DNA from: Oceanobacillus piezotolerans
GTDB taxonomy: Bacteria; Bacillota; Bacilli; Bacillales; Amphibacillaceae
DNA length: 64,000 nt
NCBI RefSeq assembly: GCF_003665065.1
Contig: NZ_RCHR01000001.1
Coordinates: 372,001-436,000, forward strand
Reading direction: 5' to 3'
Shown here: positions 38,007-45,674 of the stretch, one piece after another
How positions within the stretch are numbered: the first letter of the stretch is position 1
Layout: every line of letters starts with the position of its first letter
The notes under the pieces: model-generated
What the model was told of the DNA's origin: nothing
The model's database searches: none
What the model saw: the letters and a program-made list of their open reading frames with translations, nothing else
Made by a program: the position numbers and the translations under genes

Positions 38007-38207
38007 ATGAAAACTGTTTATGATGTCCAACAAGTATTGTTGAAATACGGAACACTTATTTATACTGGGGATCGTATTGGAGACCTGGAATTAATGGATA
38101 TGGAATTGTATGAGTTATTTTCTTACCGATTTATTGAAAAAGAAACATATATGATAGGGAAATTGATTTTAAAAAAAGAAATAGCAAGATTAAAGGGAAC
38201 GGAGTGA
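38007..38207 (+). CDS. yqgQ: YqgQ family protein (DUF910)
   Basis: This 66-residue cytoplasmic protein starts MKTVYDVQQVLLKYGTLIYT, typical of YqgQ/DUF910, a small helical family with a possible nucleic-acid-binding fold. ATG 38007 follows a TGGAGGTTGG site. Its stop overlaps the glcK start by 4 bp, a conserved pairing in Bacillales that suggests translational coupling. Function is unknown. Confidence 0.9.
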   Translation: MKTVYDVQQVLLKYGTLIYTGDRIGDLELMDMELYELFSYRFIEKETYMIGKLILKKEIARLKGTE

Positions 38208-39184
38208 GCATTTTGAATAAAGAAATGATGGTTGGTGTAGATATCGGAGGTACAACTATTAAACTGGGATTTATTTCCCAAGAGGGAGAAATCTTAACTA
38301 AGTGGGAAATACCCACTAATACTGCTGAGGCTGGTCACTTTATTGTTGAGGATATATGGAACGCCGTTCATTCGAAATTAACACAGCTTTCCATTCCAAA
38401 GGAGAATATTCTAGGGATTGGTGTAGGTGCACCAGGTTTTATAGAAGCAGGTACCGGGCTGGTATATGAAGCAGTTAATATTGGTTGGAAAAATTTAGGA
38501 TTAGCGAGAGAATTAAAAGAAAGATCCGGATTACCTGTATATGTCCAAAACGATGCTAACATTGCAGCTTTGGGAGAAAACTGGAAGGGTGCTGGACATC
38601 AAGCAAACAACATGATTGCTGTAACACTTGGCACAGGCGTTGGTGGAGGAGTTATAGCTAATGGAGCTATCTTAAACGGGGAAACTGGAATGGCTGGAGA
38701 GATCGGCCATATTAAGGTGGAGCCTAATGGTCAAAAGTGTAATTGTGGCGGTTATGGCTGTTTAGAGACAGTGTCATCTGCAACAGGAATTGTCCGTCAA
38801 GCATTAATAACGATAGAAGCAAATCCAGATAGTGCACTTGCAAAAGTAATGGAAAAATACGGGAGTGTATCCTCAAAGGATGTTATTGATTTAGCAGAAC
38901 GAGGAGATGAACCAAGTAAACAAATTATCTCCTATTCTATGGATGTGCTTGGGCGGGCAATTGCAAATATGGCTACGATAATTAACCCTTCTATTATTTT
39001 AATTGGGGGCGGTGTTTCAAAAGCAGGTGATCCTTTGCTGCAAGAGGTGAAAAAGGCATTTCAGAAATATGCCATTCCAAAACTTGCTGAAGCCTGTGAA
39101 ATTAGACTAGCTAAGTTAGGAAATGATGCTGGAATCATAGGTGCTGGATTTTTAGTATTACAGAATGTAAATAAATTGAAATAA
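38204..39184 (+). CDS. glcK: Glucokinase (ROK family)
   Basis: GlcK phosphorylates glucose with ATP. The 326-residue ROK protein has the ATP-binding motif VGVDIGGTTIKLG (about 11-23), the ROK signature near 145-170 (GTGVGGGVI, GEIGHI) and the zinc motif CNCGGYGCLE (near 181). The start GTG 38204 overlaps the yqgQ stop. Length and neighbours (yqgP, yqgQ) match B. subtilis glcK (yqgR). The terminator after it is unclear. Confidence 0.95.
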   Translation: MSILNKEMMVGVDIGGTTIKLGFISQEGEILTKWEIPTNTAEAGHFIVEDIWNAVHSKLTQLSIPKENILGIGVGAPGFIEAGTGLVYEAVNIGWKNLGLARELKERSGLPVYVQNDANIAALGENWKGAGHQANNMIAVTLGTGVGGGVIANGAILNGETGMAGEIGHIKVEPNGQKCNCGGYGCLETVSSATGIVRQALITIEANPDSALAKVMEKYGSVSSKDVIDLAERGDEPSKQIISYSMDVLGRAIANMATIINPSIILIGGGVSKAGDPLLQEVKKAFQKYAIPKLAEACEIRLAKLGNDAGIIGAGFLVLQNVNKLK

Positions 39185-39358
39185 AATAAATATTACAGGT
39201 TTATTATCTTCATAAAAGTGATATCATATTAAATGAATATTAATTAATTGTAAACTGAATGAAACCTTTTTTAAGTTAAATACGTCATATACTATGAATT
39301 GGAAACACCACTCGCATCCATCAATAGATTTAGATGGTTGGAGATGAGGAGGAATTTT

Positions 39359-41257
39359 ATGAAATCTAAACTTCCAAGAGTACCACTATATGTTACAGCA
39401 AGCTTGTTGTTCGGTTTAAAAATATATATCACTTACCGCTTCTTGTTTGATATAGAGCTTGAAAATAACATGCAAGAGCTTATTTTATTTATTAATCCAT
39501 TTGTATCTGCTTTTTTATTATTAGCAGTTAGTGTTTGGTTTAATAAACCGTCCAGACAAAGGAAGTATATAAGATATTCTGTGTTTATTGCTTCTTTTAT
39601 CGTATATGCTAATCTAGTATTCTATAGACAATTTACTGATTTTATTACGATACCACAATTATTCATGGGAAGTAATATGTCAGATTTAGGATCTAGTATT
39701 CTAACCTTAATAAAGCCATATGATCTTCTTCTATTTTTGGATGTAGTGATTATTTGGGTGTTAAGTAAGAAGAAGCAGGAGAAATTAGTTGTTAACTATC
39801 AAAAAAGAGGTAAGGTATTTGCTCTTGCAATGTCCCTATTATTAGTTGCTGGTAATTTCTTCTTAGCTGAAATGGAAAGACCTCAATTATTTACTCGTGG
39901 GTTTGACAGGGAATATTTAGTTAAAAATATTGGGTTGTTTAATTATCATATTTATGACATCATCCAACATTCCAAGGCGGAATCGCAGCGAGTGTTTGCA
40001 GATGGAAATGAACTTAATGACATAAATGAGTATATTGACCAAAAAGTCGCACCAGATAAGAAATCAGATATGTTTGGAGCTGCAGAAGGGAAGAACGTTA
40101 TTTGGATTAATGCAGAATCCCTTCAAAGCTTTGTTATTAACAATGAAGTAAATGGGGAAGAGGTAACACCATTCTTAAATAGTTTAATAGAAGACGAGGA
40201 TACGTTTTATTTTGACAATTTTTACGAGCAGACAGGGCAAGGTAATACATCCGACTCTGAGTTTCTTGTAGAGAATTCATTATATCCTTTATCACGTGGT
40301 GCAGTATTCTTTACGCATGGTGGAAATGAGTATCACGCTATGCCAGAAATCCTAAGTGAAGAAGGATACACCTCTTCTGTACTGCATGCAAATAATGGCA
40401 GTTTCTGGAATAGATTTCAAATGTATGATAGTTTAGGTTTCGACCATTTCTATGATGAAAAAGCGTACGAGATTTCCGCTGAAAATTCTGTGGGCTGGGG
40501 ATTAAAGGATAAACCATACTTTGAGCAGTCCATAAAATACTTGCAATCCATGGATGAGCCATACTATGCGAAATTTATAACACTTACAAACCATTTTCCA
40601 TTTGAATTGGATGAGGAAGACAGATCCATTGAACCGTATAATTCTAACTCAAATACGTTAAATAATTACTTCCCAGCGGTTCGTTATATGGATGAGGCGA
40701 TAGAAGATTTCTTCAATCAACTCGATGCTGCAGGTTTATATGAAGATTCTATCGTTGTAATTATGGGAGATCATATTGGTATTAGTGCGAATCACAATAA
40801 AGCAATGGCAATGTATCTAGGTAAAGAAGAAATTACACCTTATGACCAAGTGCAATTACAGCGTGTACCATTGTTTATTCACATCCCTGGAAATGGAGAG
40901 GGAGAGGTGATCTCTGAAGTAGCTGGGCAAATTGATATGAAACCAACGATATTAAGCTTGTTGGGAATAGAAGCAAACAAGGATATTTACTTTGGCAATG
41001 ATTTATTTTCTGAAGATCGAAAAGGATTTATTGCCTTGAGAAATGGTGATTTTGTTAGTGATAATTATATATCTACAGCAGGAGTATGTTATGACCGCGA
41101 AACAGGAGAACCTGTTGAGGTACCTGAAGACAGCACGAATGAGGAAGAAACAGCAGATGCTTGTAGCGGTATTGGAGAAATGGTTCAAAAAGAATTGCAG
41201 TACTCCGATGATATAATCTATGGGGATCTATTAAGATTTCATGATTTTGAAGAGTAA
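39359..41257 (+). CDS. Lipoteichoic acid synthase family protein (YqgS-like)
   Basis: LtaS-type enzymes transfer glycerol phosphate from phosphatidylglycerol to make lipoteichoic acid outside the membrane. From ATG 39359 (632 residues, AGGAGGA site) there are five membrane segments (about 8-190) and an extracellular sulfatase-like domain. The nucleophilic Thr lies in TGQGNTSDSEF (near 296). Metal ligands include WINAESLQ (near 252) and IVVIMGDHIG (near 460-470). The TTG at 39299 is rejected. By position it is B. subtilis yqgS, one of several LtaS paralogues, so whether it is the main synthase or a primase-like enzyme is open. Confidence 0.93.
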   Translation: MKSKLPRVPLYVTASLLFGLKIYITYRFLFDIELENNMQELILFINPFVSAFLLLAVSVWFNKPSRQRKYIRYSVFIASFIVYANLVFYRQFTDFITIPQLFMGSNMSDLGSSILTLIKPYDLLLFLDVVIIWVLSKKKQEKLVVNYQKRGKVFALAMSLLLVAGNFFLAEMERPQLFTRGFDREYLVKNIGLFNYHIYDIIQHSKAESQRVFADGNELNDINEYIDQKVAPDKKSDMFGAAEGKNVIWINAESLQSFVINNEVNGEEVTPFLNSLIEDEDTFYFDNFYEQTGQGNTSDSEFLVENSLYPLSRGAVFFTHGGNEYHAMPEILSEEGYTSSVLHANNGSFWNRFQMYDSLGFDHFYDEKAYEISAENSVGWGLKDKPYFEQSIKYLQSMDEPYYAKFITLTNHFPFELDEEDRSIEPYNSNSNTLNNYFPAVRYMDEAIEDFFNQLDAAGLYEDSIVVIMGDHIGISANHNKAMAMYLGKEEITPYDQVQLQRVPLFIHIPGNGEGEVISEVAGQIDMKPTILSLLGIEANKDIYFGNDLFSEDRKGFIALRNGDFVSDNYISTAGVCYDRETGEPVEVPEDSTNEEETADACSGIGEMVQKELQYSDDIIYGDLLRFHDFEE

Positions 41258-41289
41258 AAAAGGGTCGTCATTTGATGACCCTTTTTTTG
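41256..41289 (+). terminator. Intrinsic terminator after the LTA synthase gene
   Basis: AAAAAGGGTCGTCA pairs with TGATGACCCTTTTT, with a T run. Confidence 0.9.
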
Positions 41290-41338
41290 TTGGCTTTTAA
41301 ATAAAGTGGGAACCAATTTTATTCAAATTAGTGCAAGG

Positions 41339-41780
41339 AACCGCTGCGGAAATACACTCCGCTTTCCGCTGGCGCTGCTGAGCCTCCTCGAGACTGTCGT
41401 CTCTGTGGGGTCTCACCTAGGCTTTCCGATGAACAGGACGTTCTAATGTCGGTGTTGGCCACAGGATGTGGCCGTTTTTAACCGACCTCCCGCAGGAATC
41501 TCCGCGTATTTCCTCCGCTAAGTTTGAGCTTTTCGACTTTCGTATTTATTACTGCAATAAGACATTAAATGAAGATCTATGAGACGTTATTAACAGTACT
41601 TACACAACAAATAAAGCAGAAAATCTCAATTAGCGTAGGCAGAATACGTAGACTCCTACGGGAATAGCACGTGTCCGAAGACCCCGCAGCGGTGGTTTTT
41701 CCGCGAGGAGGCTGAGGCCGTGCCCGTGGAAAGAGGAGTATTCTGCCGAAGCGGCTTCTAGCGCACACCATCATTAGAAC
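41339..41780. repeat. Inverted-arm repeat element, copy 2
   Basis: This is a second copy of the element at 18571-18950. The left arm (41339-41522) holds the same blocks: AATACACTCCGCTTTCCG, TGAGCCTCCTCGAGACTGTC, GGGGTCTCACCTAGGC and CGTATTTCCTCCGCTAAG. A cassette of two hairpins (41431-41486) interrupts it. The right arm (41637-41760) carries the reverse-complement counterparts (GACTCCTACGGGAATAGC, GAGGAGGCTGAGGCCGTGCC). Copy 1 has its cassette in the right arm instead. No protein-coding frame is supported. The element occupies most of the gap between the LTA synthase gene and yqgW. Confidence 0.88.
41431..41486 (+). other. Paired AGGAC/AGGAT hairpins in repeat copy 2
   Basis: First hairpin GAAC-AGGAC-GTTC (41431-41443). 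Second: GTCGGT-GTT-GGCCAC-AGGAT-GTGGCC-GTTTTTA-ACCGAC (41448-41486), an inner stem within an outer stem. Loop sequences and linkers GTT and GTTyTTA match copy 1 while both stems differ. No standard terminator or riboswitch fits. Confidence 0.75.
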
Positions 41781-41924
41781 AAGCGAGAGTATGATCAGAA
41801 GAATCCGACGTAGTGAAAATGTTATTTCCTCTCAATTGCGAAGATAAGAGCAAAAAAAGAATAAAAAATAAAGGCAAGGTAGCTTGTACCTTGCCCTTAT
41901 GAGAAAAAGTTTACGTTTTCATTA

Positions 41925-42098
41925 TTATAGCGAAGATAGTTCAGAAATAATGGTTGCAATAGAAAAGAAACCAAAAGCAATAGCCGTCAGCCCTGAGAAA
42001 AGTAATGCCAGGATATTCTTATACTTTAACTGGCGTACGATAGATACTACAGCTAACAAGGCTACCAATAAAAATAGAATTCCTAAAACGATATTCAT
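41925..42098 (-). CDS. yqgW: YqgW-like small membrane protein (DUF2759)
   Basis: The 57-residue protein from the ATG at 42098 (AAAGGAGGT just upstream) has two hydrophobic segments with a short basic loop RQLKYKN between them. The pattern NIVLGILFLLVALLAVVS and the position before the metallo-hydrolase yqgX match DUF2759/YqgW of B. subtilis. The in-frame ATG at 42119 lies before the ribosome site. Function unknown. Confidence 0.85.
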   Translation of the reverse strand: MNIVLGILFLLVALLAVVSIVRQLKYKNILALLFSGLTAIAFGFFSIATIISELSSL

Positions 42099-42260
42099 TT
42101 TTAAACCTCCTTTGCCCATTCTCCCCTAAGTAAATTGATTGAAATTTACTTTTATATTAATATGTAAGTACATAAATACTAATATCATTTTATAATAATG
42201 AATAGATTTTGTCGAGATAAATGAAGGCATTTTCATTATATTCAGATCAGAGGAGAAAAG

Positions 42261-42884
42261 ATGGAAGTTCATTCTTTACCAGTAGGGCCTATTGGCACAA
42301 ATTGCTATTTAATTGTAAAAGAAAGGGAAGTACTAATTGTAGATCCGGGCGGAGAGCCTAACAAAATAATTCGCTTTATTGAAAATAACGGCTACCAACC
42401 AATGGCCATATTATTAACACATGCACATTTTGATCATATTGGTGCGGTGGATGAGTTACGAAGTAAATATGCGGTAGAGGTTTACATTCACGAGACAGAG
42501 CAAGACTGGTTAAGTGATCCAAAGCTAAACGGTTCTTATGCTTTCATTGGAAAAGAGATAGTCGTGAGGGATGCGGACCAACTATTTAATGAAGGGGAAT
42601 TAAAGATTGGCGGATTTTCCTTTCAAGTTGCACATACTCCCGGTCACTCGCCGGGCAGTGTCAGTTTTATTTTTAGTAACGAAGAGTTCATTATTGGGGG
42701 AGATGTATTATTTAGAGAAGGTATTGGCCGAACAGATTTGATTAACGGGGATATAAAACAGCTTCAGTTATCGATTAAGGAACATTTCTATACTCTTCCT
42801 GAGAACTATAAAGTATATCCAGGCCATGGCCCGTTAACTACTATAAAACATGAGAAGATGAATAACCCATTTGTTGCAGGTTAA
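42261..42884 (+). CDS. yqgX: Metallo-beta-lactamase-fold hydrolase (YqgX, glyoxalase II-like)
   Basis: This 207-residue protein has the metallo-beta-lactamase fold of the YqgX/glyoxalase II group. Metal ligands are visible in THAHFDHIGAV (near 53-62), AHTPGHSPGS (near 127-134), and PGHGPLTT (near 193-198), with GGDVLFREGIGRTDL (near 151) supplying the bridging Asp. ATG 42261 follows AGAGGAGA. In B. subtilis the same gene follows yqgW. A thioester hydrolase role such as thiol-dependent methylglyoxal detoxification is plausible but not shown. Confidence 0.92.
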   Translation: MEVHSLPVGPIGTNCYLIVKEREVLIVDPGGEPNKIIRFIENNGYQPMAILLTHAHFDHIGAVDELRSKYAVEVYIHETEQDWLSDPKLNGSYAFIGKEIVVRDADQLFNEGELKIGGFSFQVAHTPGHSPGSVSFIFSNEEFIIGGDVLFREGIGRTDLINGDIKQLQLSIKEHFYTLPENYKVYPGHGPLTTIKHEKMNNPFVAG

Positions 42885-43136
42885 CTGGCTGTAAGATTCT
42901 TCATGAGAAGAATTCAGGTAGAATACAAGGATTGTGAGCGGGAGAGTGATTCTTGTCAAACGCTCTATTCATTGGGGCTCCAGGAAGTAGATCGCAAAGA
43001 CATTGCAACAGAAGGTTTCGGTGAGGGTAGAAAGCGCAGATCACAGGATATAGCGGGTATAGTCTTAGTTCCTCCTCACCGGTGCGTAAAAGAACTTCCT
43101 ACAGAGTGAAGTTTCACTCAAACCCAGCATAATAGT

Positions 43137-43182
43137 AAAAAGAACCCAGCACTCTGTAGAAATAGAGCTGGGTTCTCTTTTA
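43137..43182. terminator. Bidirectional terminator between yqgX and yqgY
   Basis: AGAACCCAGC pairs with GCTGGGTTCT around a 16-nt loop, with A residues before and TCTTTT after. The 42885-43136 stretch upstream holds an open frame (42903-43109) without homology that I recognise, and I do not count it as a gene. Confidence 0.8.
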
Positions 43183-43422
43183 ATGGCCGAAACCGGGTAC
43201 TAGTATAAATTCGGAATACCATGTAAATCCAATCATAAAAATTGTACAATAAGCACCGAATAAATACATATACATTCTCTCAGACAACTTCAAATAACCT
43301 AATGTAAGGAAAAATACCGTTTGAGCCAGGAATAATAACGCTGCCCCATTCATATCTCCAACATAGAACATTACTGTGAATATCCCTGTCCAAAAGGCAA
43401 GTACACGAAACATTCTATCCAT
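43180..43422 (-). CDS. yqgY: YqgY-like membrane protein (DUF2626)
   Basis: This 80-residue protein has three hydrophobic segments and begins MDRMFRVLAFWTGIFTVMFY, a hallmark of DUF2626/YqgY. ATG 43422 follows an AAAGGGGGTA site. In B. subtilis yqgY lies after yqgX. Function unknown. Confidence 0.9.
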   Translation of the reverse strand: MDRMFRVLAFWTGIFTVMFYVGDMNGAALLFLAQTVFFLTLGYLKLSERMYMYLFGAYCTIFMIGFTWYSEFILVPGFGH

Positions 43423-43495
43423 GCAAAGTACCCCCTTTAGTTAACGTTATCATTGCTATTATAAACAAAATTTTCCAACTTGTAAATGAAACTTA

Positions 43496-43804
43496 TCAGA
43501 CACCGGGGATATTTGCGGTATATAAACAATTTTCGCAACCATTGGCAATCGTGTTTTCTTCCATGAATAGCTCTACGTCGTTAAACAATGCCTGAAACAT
43601 TCCTTTAATAAAGGCATGGTGCATTTGACAAATTAGATCGGGATTTATTGTCACGGCTTCTTTAAAAGGGCAATTATTAACTTGAAAAGATACAGAATGC
43701 TTTTCTTCATTATATTCGAATTGTGAATACAAGCCTAACATAGAAGAAGCTTCTTTAAGCAGGATTACTTTTTGCTCCGTGCTACGTAATTTGCAGGCAA
43801 TAAT
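43496..43804 (-). pseudogene. Truncated SufR/ArsR-like regulator, C-terminal part only
   Basis: The open frame runs from 43804 (just after a TAG) to the stop at 43496. It reads like the C-terminal half of a winged-helix regulator: EQKVILLKEASSMLGLYSQF, then Cys-containing blocks NNCPFKEA and ANGCENCLY, which may bind a metal or cluster. An ATG at 43741 would give 81 residues but lies inside the recognisable region. The DNA-binding winged helix that should precede it is absent, because the comG operon end lies within 40 bp upstream. I call it a 5'-truncated gene; a short stand-alone protein from ATG 43741 is not excluded. Confidence 0.6.
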
Positions 43805-43820
43805 CTACCATGCAGTATTT

Positions 43821-43840
43821 AGCGGGGAGAAATCCCCGCT
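43821..43840 (-). terminator. Hairpin at the end of the comG operon
   Basis: AGCGGGG pairs with CCCCGCT around a 6-nt loop and overlaps the comGG stop codon. There is no T run on the minus strand, so a terminator role is uncertain. Confidence 0.4.
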
Positions 43841-44225
43841 ATTGAATAGGATACTCCAACCTAAATGTATCAGATATAGTGTAGCTTATAGGTTCGTTTA
43901 GAGGATAGATGGTAAAGGAAGCATGGATGGCTGTTTCTGTAACTGATATAAGTGTTATTTTAACTTCGCCATCAGGAAGTGAATAAGACCTCTCTTTACC
44001 AGGTGGAAGAGCAGAAGTGAGTTCATCTTGAAACAATACTCTAGAACTTTGGAAGAGTGTTTCTATTTTTACTTGCTGGATTTGATGCTTTGTCATATTC
44101 CGTTCATTAATAAAAAGCTGTATATTTGTATTCACTACTAATATCAGAATAGCAATGATAAATAAGACAACTGGAAACATGAAACCTCTTTGATTATCTA
44201 TGATAATTGGAAATCGTCTTTTCAT
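43839..44225 (-). CDS. comGG: Competence pseudopilus protein ComGG
   Basis: Last gene of the comG operon, 128 residues. A pilin-like hydrophobic segment (about 15-35, FMFPVVLFIIAILILVV) is followed by an extracytoplasmic domain. ComGG is a minor pseudopilin of the DNA-uptake pilus. ATG 44225 lies inside the end of comGF (32-bp overlap). Low sequence conservation is normal for ComGG; the call rests on order, length and topology. Confidence 0.82.
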   Translation of the reverse strand: MKRRFPIIIDNQRGFMFPVVLFIIAILILVVNTNIQLFINERNMTKHQIQQVKIETLFQSSRVLFQDELTSALPPGKERSYSLPDGEVKITLISVTETAIHASFTIYPLNEPISYTISDTFRLEYPIQ

Positions 44226-44661
44226 AGGTATCTCCTAGCAGGTTGGTAACCTTAATTCTCACCCCATATGTGTAAGAAGTTACTTGAAATGCCTTAACGT
44301 CACGCAAATAAATTTCATGTCCTCTTCCATCTAATTGTCTTCTTATGACATCTTGGTACAATGAGAAGCTGACTACCGAATCGTCTTCTTGTATTAATGT
44401 AAGCTTTTCCTCTTGAATAAGTGTCTTTTTAGCATGAATAACTTCATCGCGTATCAATTGGAAAAAATGATGTACTGCTAACTCTTCATAATTCGATTGA
44501 TGATGTACACTATTTATTAAATATCCTATAAAAGGCAAGGTCATGCTTATGATAGCTATCGCAACAAATAAAGTGATAAAGGAAAATCCTTGTTCAGTTC
44601 GGTGGTATTCCATACAAACATATTTCTTCCATTTTTTCCCTTGCATTTTCCCATTGAGCAC
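44194..44661 (-). CDS. comGF: Competence pseudopilus protein ComGF
   Basis: This is the ComGF-type minor pseudopilin (up to 155 residues). It has an N-terminal hydrophobic helix (GFSFITLFVAIAIISM) and a C-terminal domain ending in VTNLLGDTYEKTI, typical of the ComGF family. The start is unclear: GTG 44661, ATG 44646 and ATG 44613 are all in frame and overlap comGE. ATG 44613 gives the most pilin-like N-terminus but has a poor ribosome site. Confidence 0.85.
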   Translation of the reverse strand: MLNGKMQGKKWKKYVCMEYHRTEQGFSFITLFVAIAIISMTLPFIGYLINSVHHQSNYEELAVHHFFQLIRDEVIHAKKTLIQEEKLTLIQEDDSVVSFSLYQDVIRRQLDGRGHEIYLRDVKAFQVTSYTYGVRIKVTNLLGDTYEKTISNYHR

Positions 44662-44968
44662 ATCCTTTTATATAAATTAAATCTTTTTCAATAGATAATT
44701 CAACAAGCTGGTTGTTTATTTGTTCTTTAGAAGAGTGAGGCAAAGATTCTTTTGTCCAAAGATAGATTTGTAGTTCATCGTGAAGAGCATGCACGATATG
44801 GCGCCTATTATCCAGTATCGATAGTTCTTTATCCAGTTGTGAGATGAGAGGGATAAAAAATATGATTACCGTTAAGAGAAGGGTAGAAGCAATGATAACC
44901 TCCACTAAGGTAAATCCTTCATCTTTGCAAGATGTAAAACCTCCCTTTGCCAAATGGAAAGATGGCAT
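44594..44968 (-). CDS. comGE: Competence pseudopilus protein ComGE
   Basis: The 124-residue protein has the pilin signature GFTLVEVIIASTLLLTV after a short leader that ends in a charged stretch. The ATG at 44968 follows AAGGAGGATAATTACC, so the in-frame TTG at 44998 is rejected. It overlaps comGD by 50 bp and comGF by 68 bp. ComGE is a minor pseudopilin of the competence pilus. Confidence 0.85.
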   Translation of the reverse strand: MPSFHLAKGGFTSCKDEGFTLVEVIIASTLLLTVIIFFIPLISQLDKELSILDNRRHIVHALHDELQIYLWTKESLPHSSKEQINNQLVELSIEKDLIYIKGCAQWENAREKMEEICLYGIPPN

Positions 44969-45341
44969 GGTAATTATCCTCCTTATTTGAAAAAACAATG
45001 GTTCGTGGTTTTAAGACTGTGCCTGACTTGTTAAAAGAGAGTTTATCCTCTCCACGTGTATCGATCGACCATTGTGGCGGATAATCTCTAGAGATATAGG
45101 CTTTAGTACCACGATAAAGTATATACTTATCCTGAAAGAACTGGATACGTAGATGTTCATTAGATGTAGCAGTTATCGTTTGTAAATACATCACATCCGA
45201 TTGGAATAATTCTAGAAATTGCTGTCCTCGAATTTTCTCTAAAGTTGTGCTTTTTATGATAGGGGTAATTAGTACAAAGACAGAGAGAATACTTAGTGCA
45301 AGCAGTAATTCTAATAATGTAAAACCATAAGAATCCCTCAT
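44919..45341 (-). CDS. comGD: Competence pseudopilus protein ComGD
   Basis: This 140-residue pseudopilin begins MRDSYGFTLLELLLALSI, a prepilin cleavage site before a hydrophobic helix. The prepilin peptidase ComC would cleave before the Phe. ATG 45341 overlaps the comGC stop by 4 bp (ATGA), showing translational coupling. Length and order match comGD. Confidence 0.9.
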   Translation of the reverse strand: MRDSYGFTLLELLLALSILSVFVLITPIIKSTTLEKIRGQQFLELFQSDVMYLQTITATSNEHLRIQFFQDKYILYRGTKAYISRDYPPQWSIDTRGEDKLSFNKSGTVLKPRTIVFSNKEDNYHAIFPFGKGRFYILQR

Positions 45342-45661
45342 GTCGAGGTAGAATCATAAGGATTAATAATTTGATGGTTACTGTCCATTTCTAAATCTTC
45401 TCCATTTGGACAAGTTGTTTGTTCTTCTTTAATATAGCTATTGTTTACAAGCTCATCCAAACTTGAAGGATAGTCGTCATTTTCGATATAGAATGTTTCA
45501 ACTTGAGCTTGAACTAGAGAAACAAGGGCATCGCAGCCTTTCTCGTTAACATCAGCTGTTCTTCCGCTTAGATTCGGTACAATTAGAATGATGAGAACCG
45601 TAATAATCATTAAGACAATTAACATTTCAATCAAAGTAAACCCTTTATTATTACTATACAT
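45338..45661 (-). CDS. comGC: Major competence pseudopilin ComGC
   Basis: ComGC is the main subunit of the DNA-uptake pseudopilus. The 107-residue protein begins MYSNNKGFTLIEMLIVLMII, the classical prepilin motif with the conserved Glu5 of the mature protein. Two cysteines (GCDALV and TTCPNG) may form the disulfide known for ComGC. ATG 45661 follows GGAGGTAACATT. The C-terminal tail is slightly longer than in B. subtilis ComGC (98 residues, from memory). Confidence 0.95.
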   Translation of the reverse strand: MYSNNKGFTLIEMLIVLMIITVLIILIVPNLSGRTADVNEKGCDALVSLVQAQVETFYIENDDYPSSLDELVNNSYIKEEQTTCPNGEDLEMDSNHQIINPYDSTST

Positions 45662-45674
45662 AATGTTACCTCCA

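Noticed and set aside
41577..41774. Open frame on the minus strand within repeat copy 2
   Set aside because: Same reason as for copy 1: no ribosome site and no conservation between the two copies.
42903..43109. 68-codon open frame after yqgX
   Set aside because: Composition is not protein-like for this genome, there is no good ribosome binding site, and I recognise no similarity. It overlaps the start of the intergenic region that leads to the terminator.
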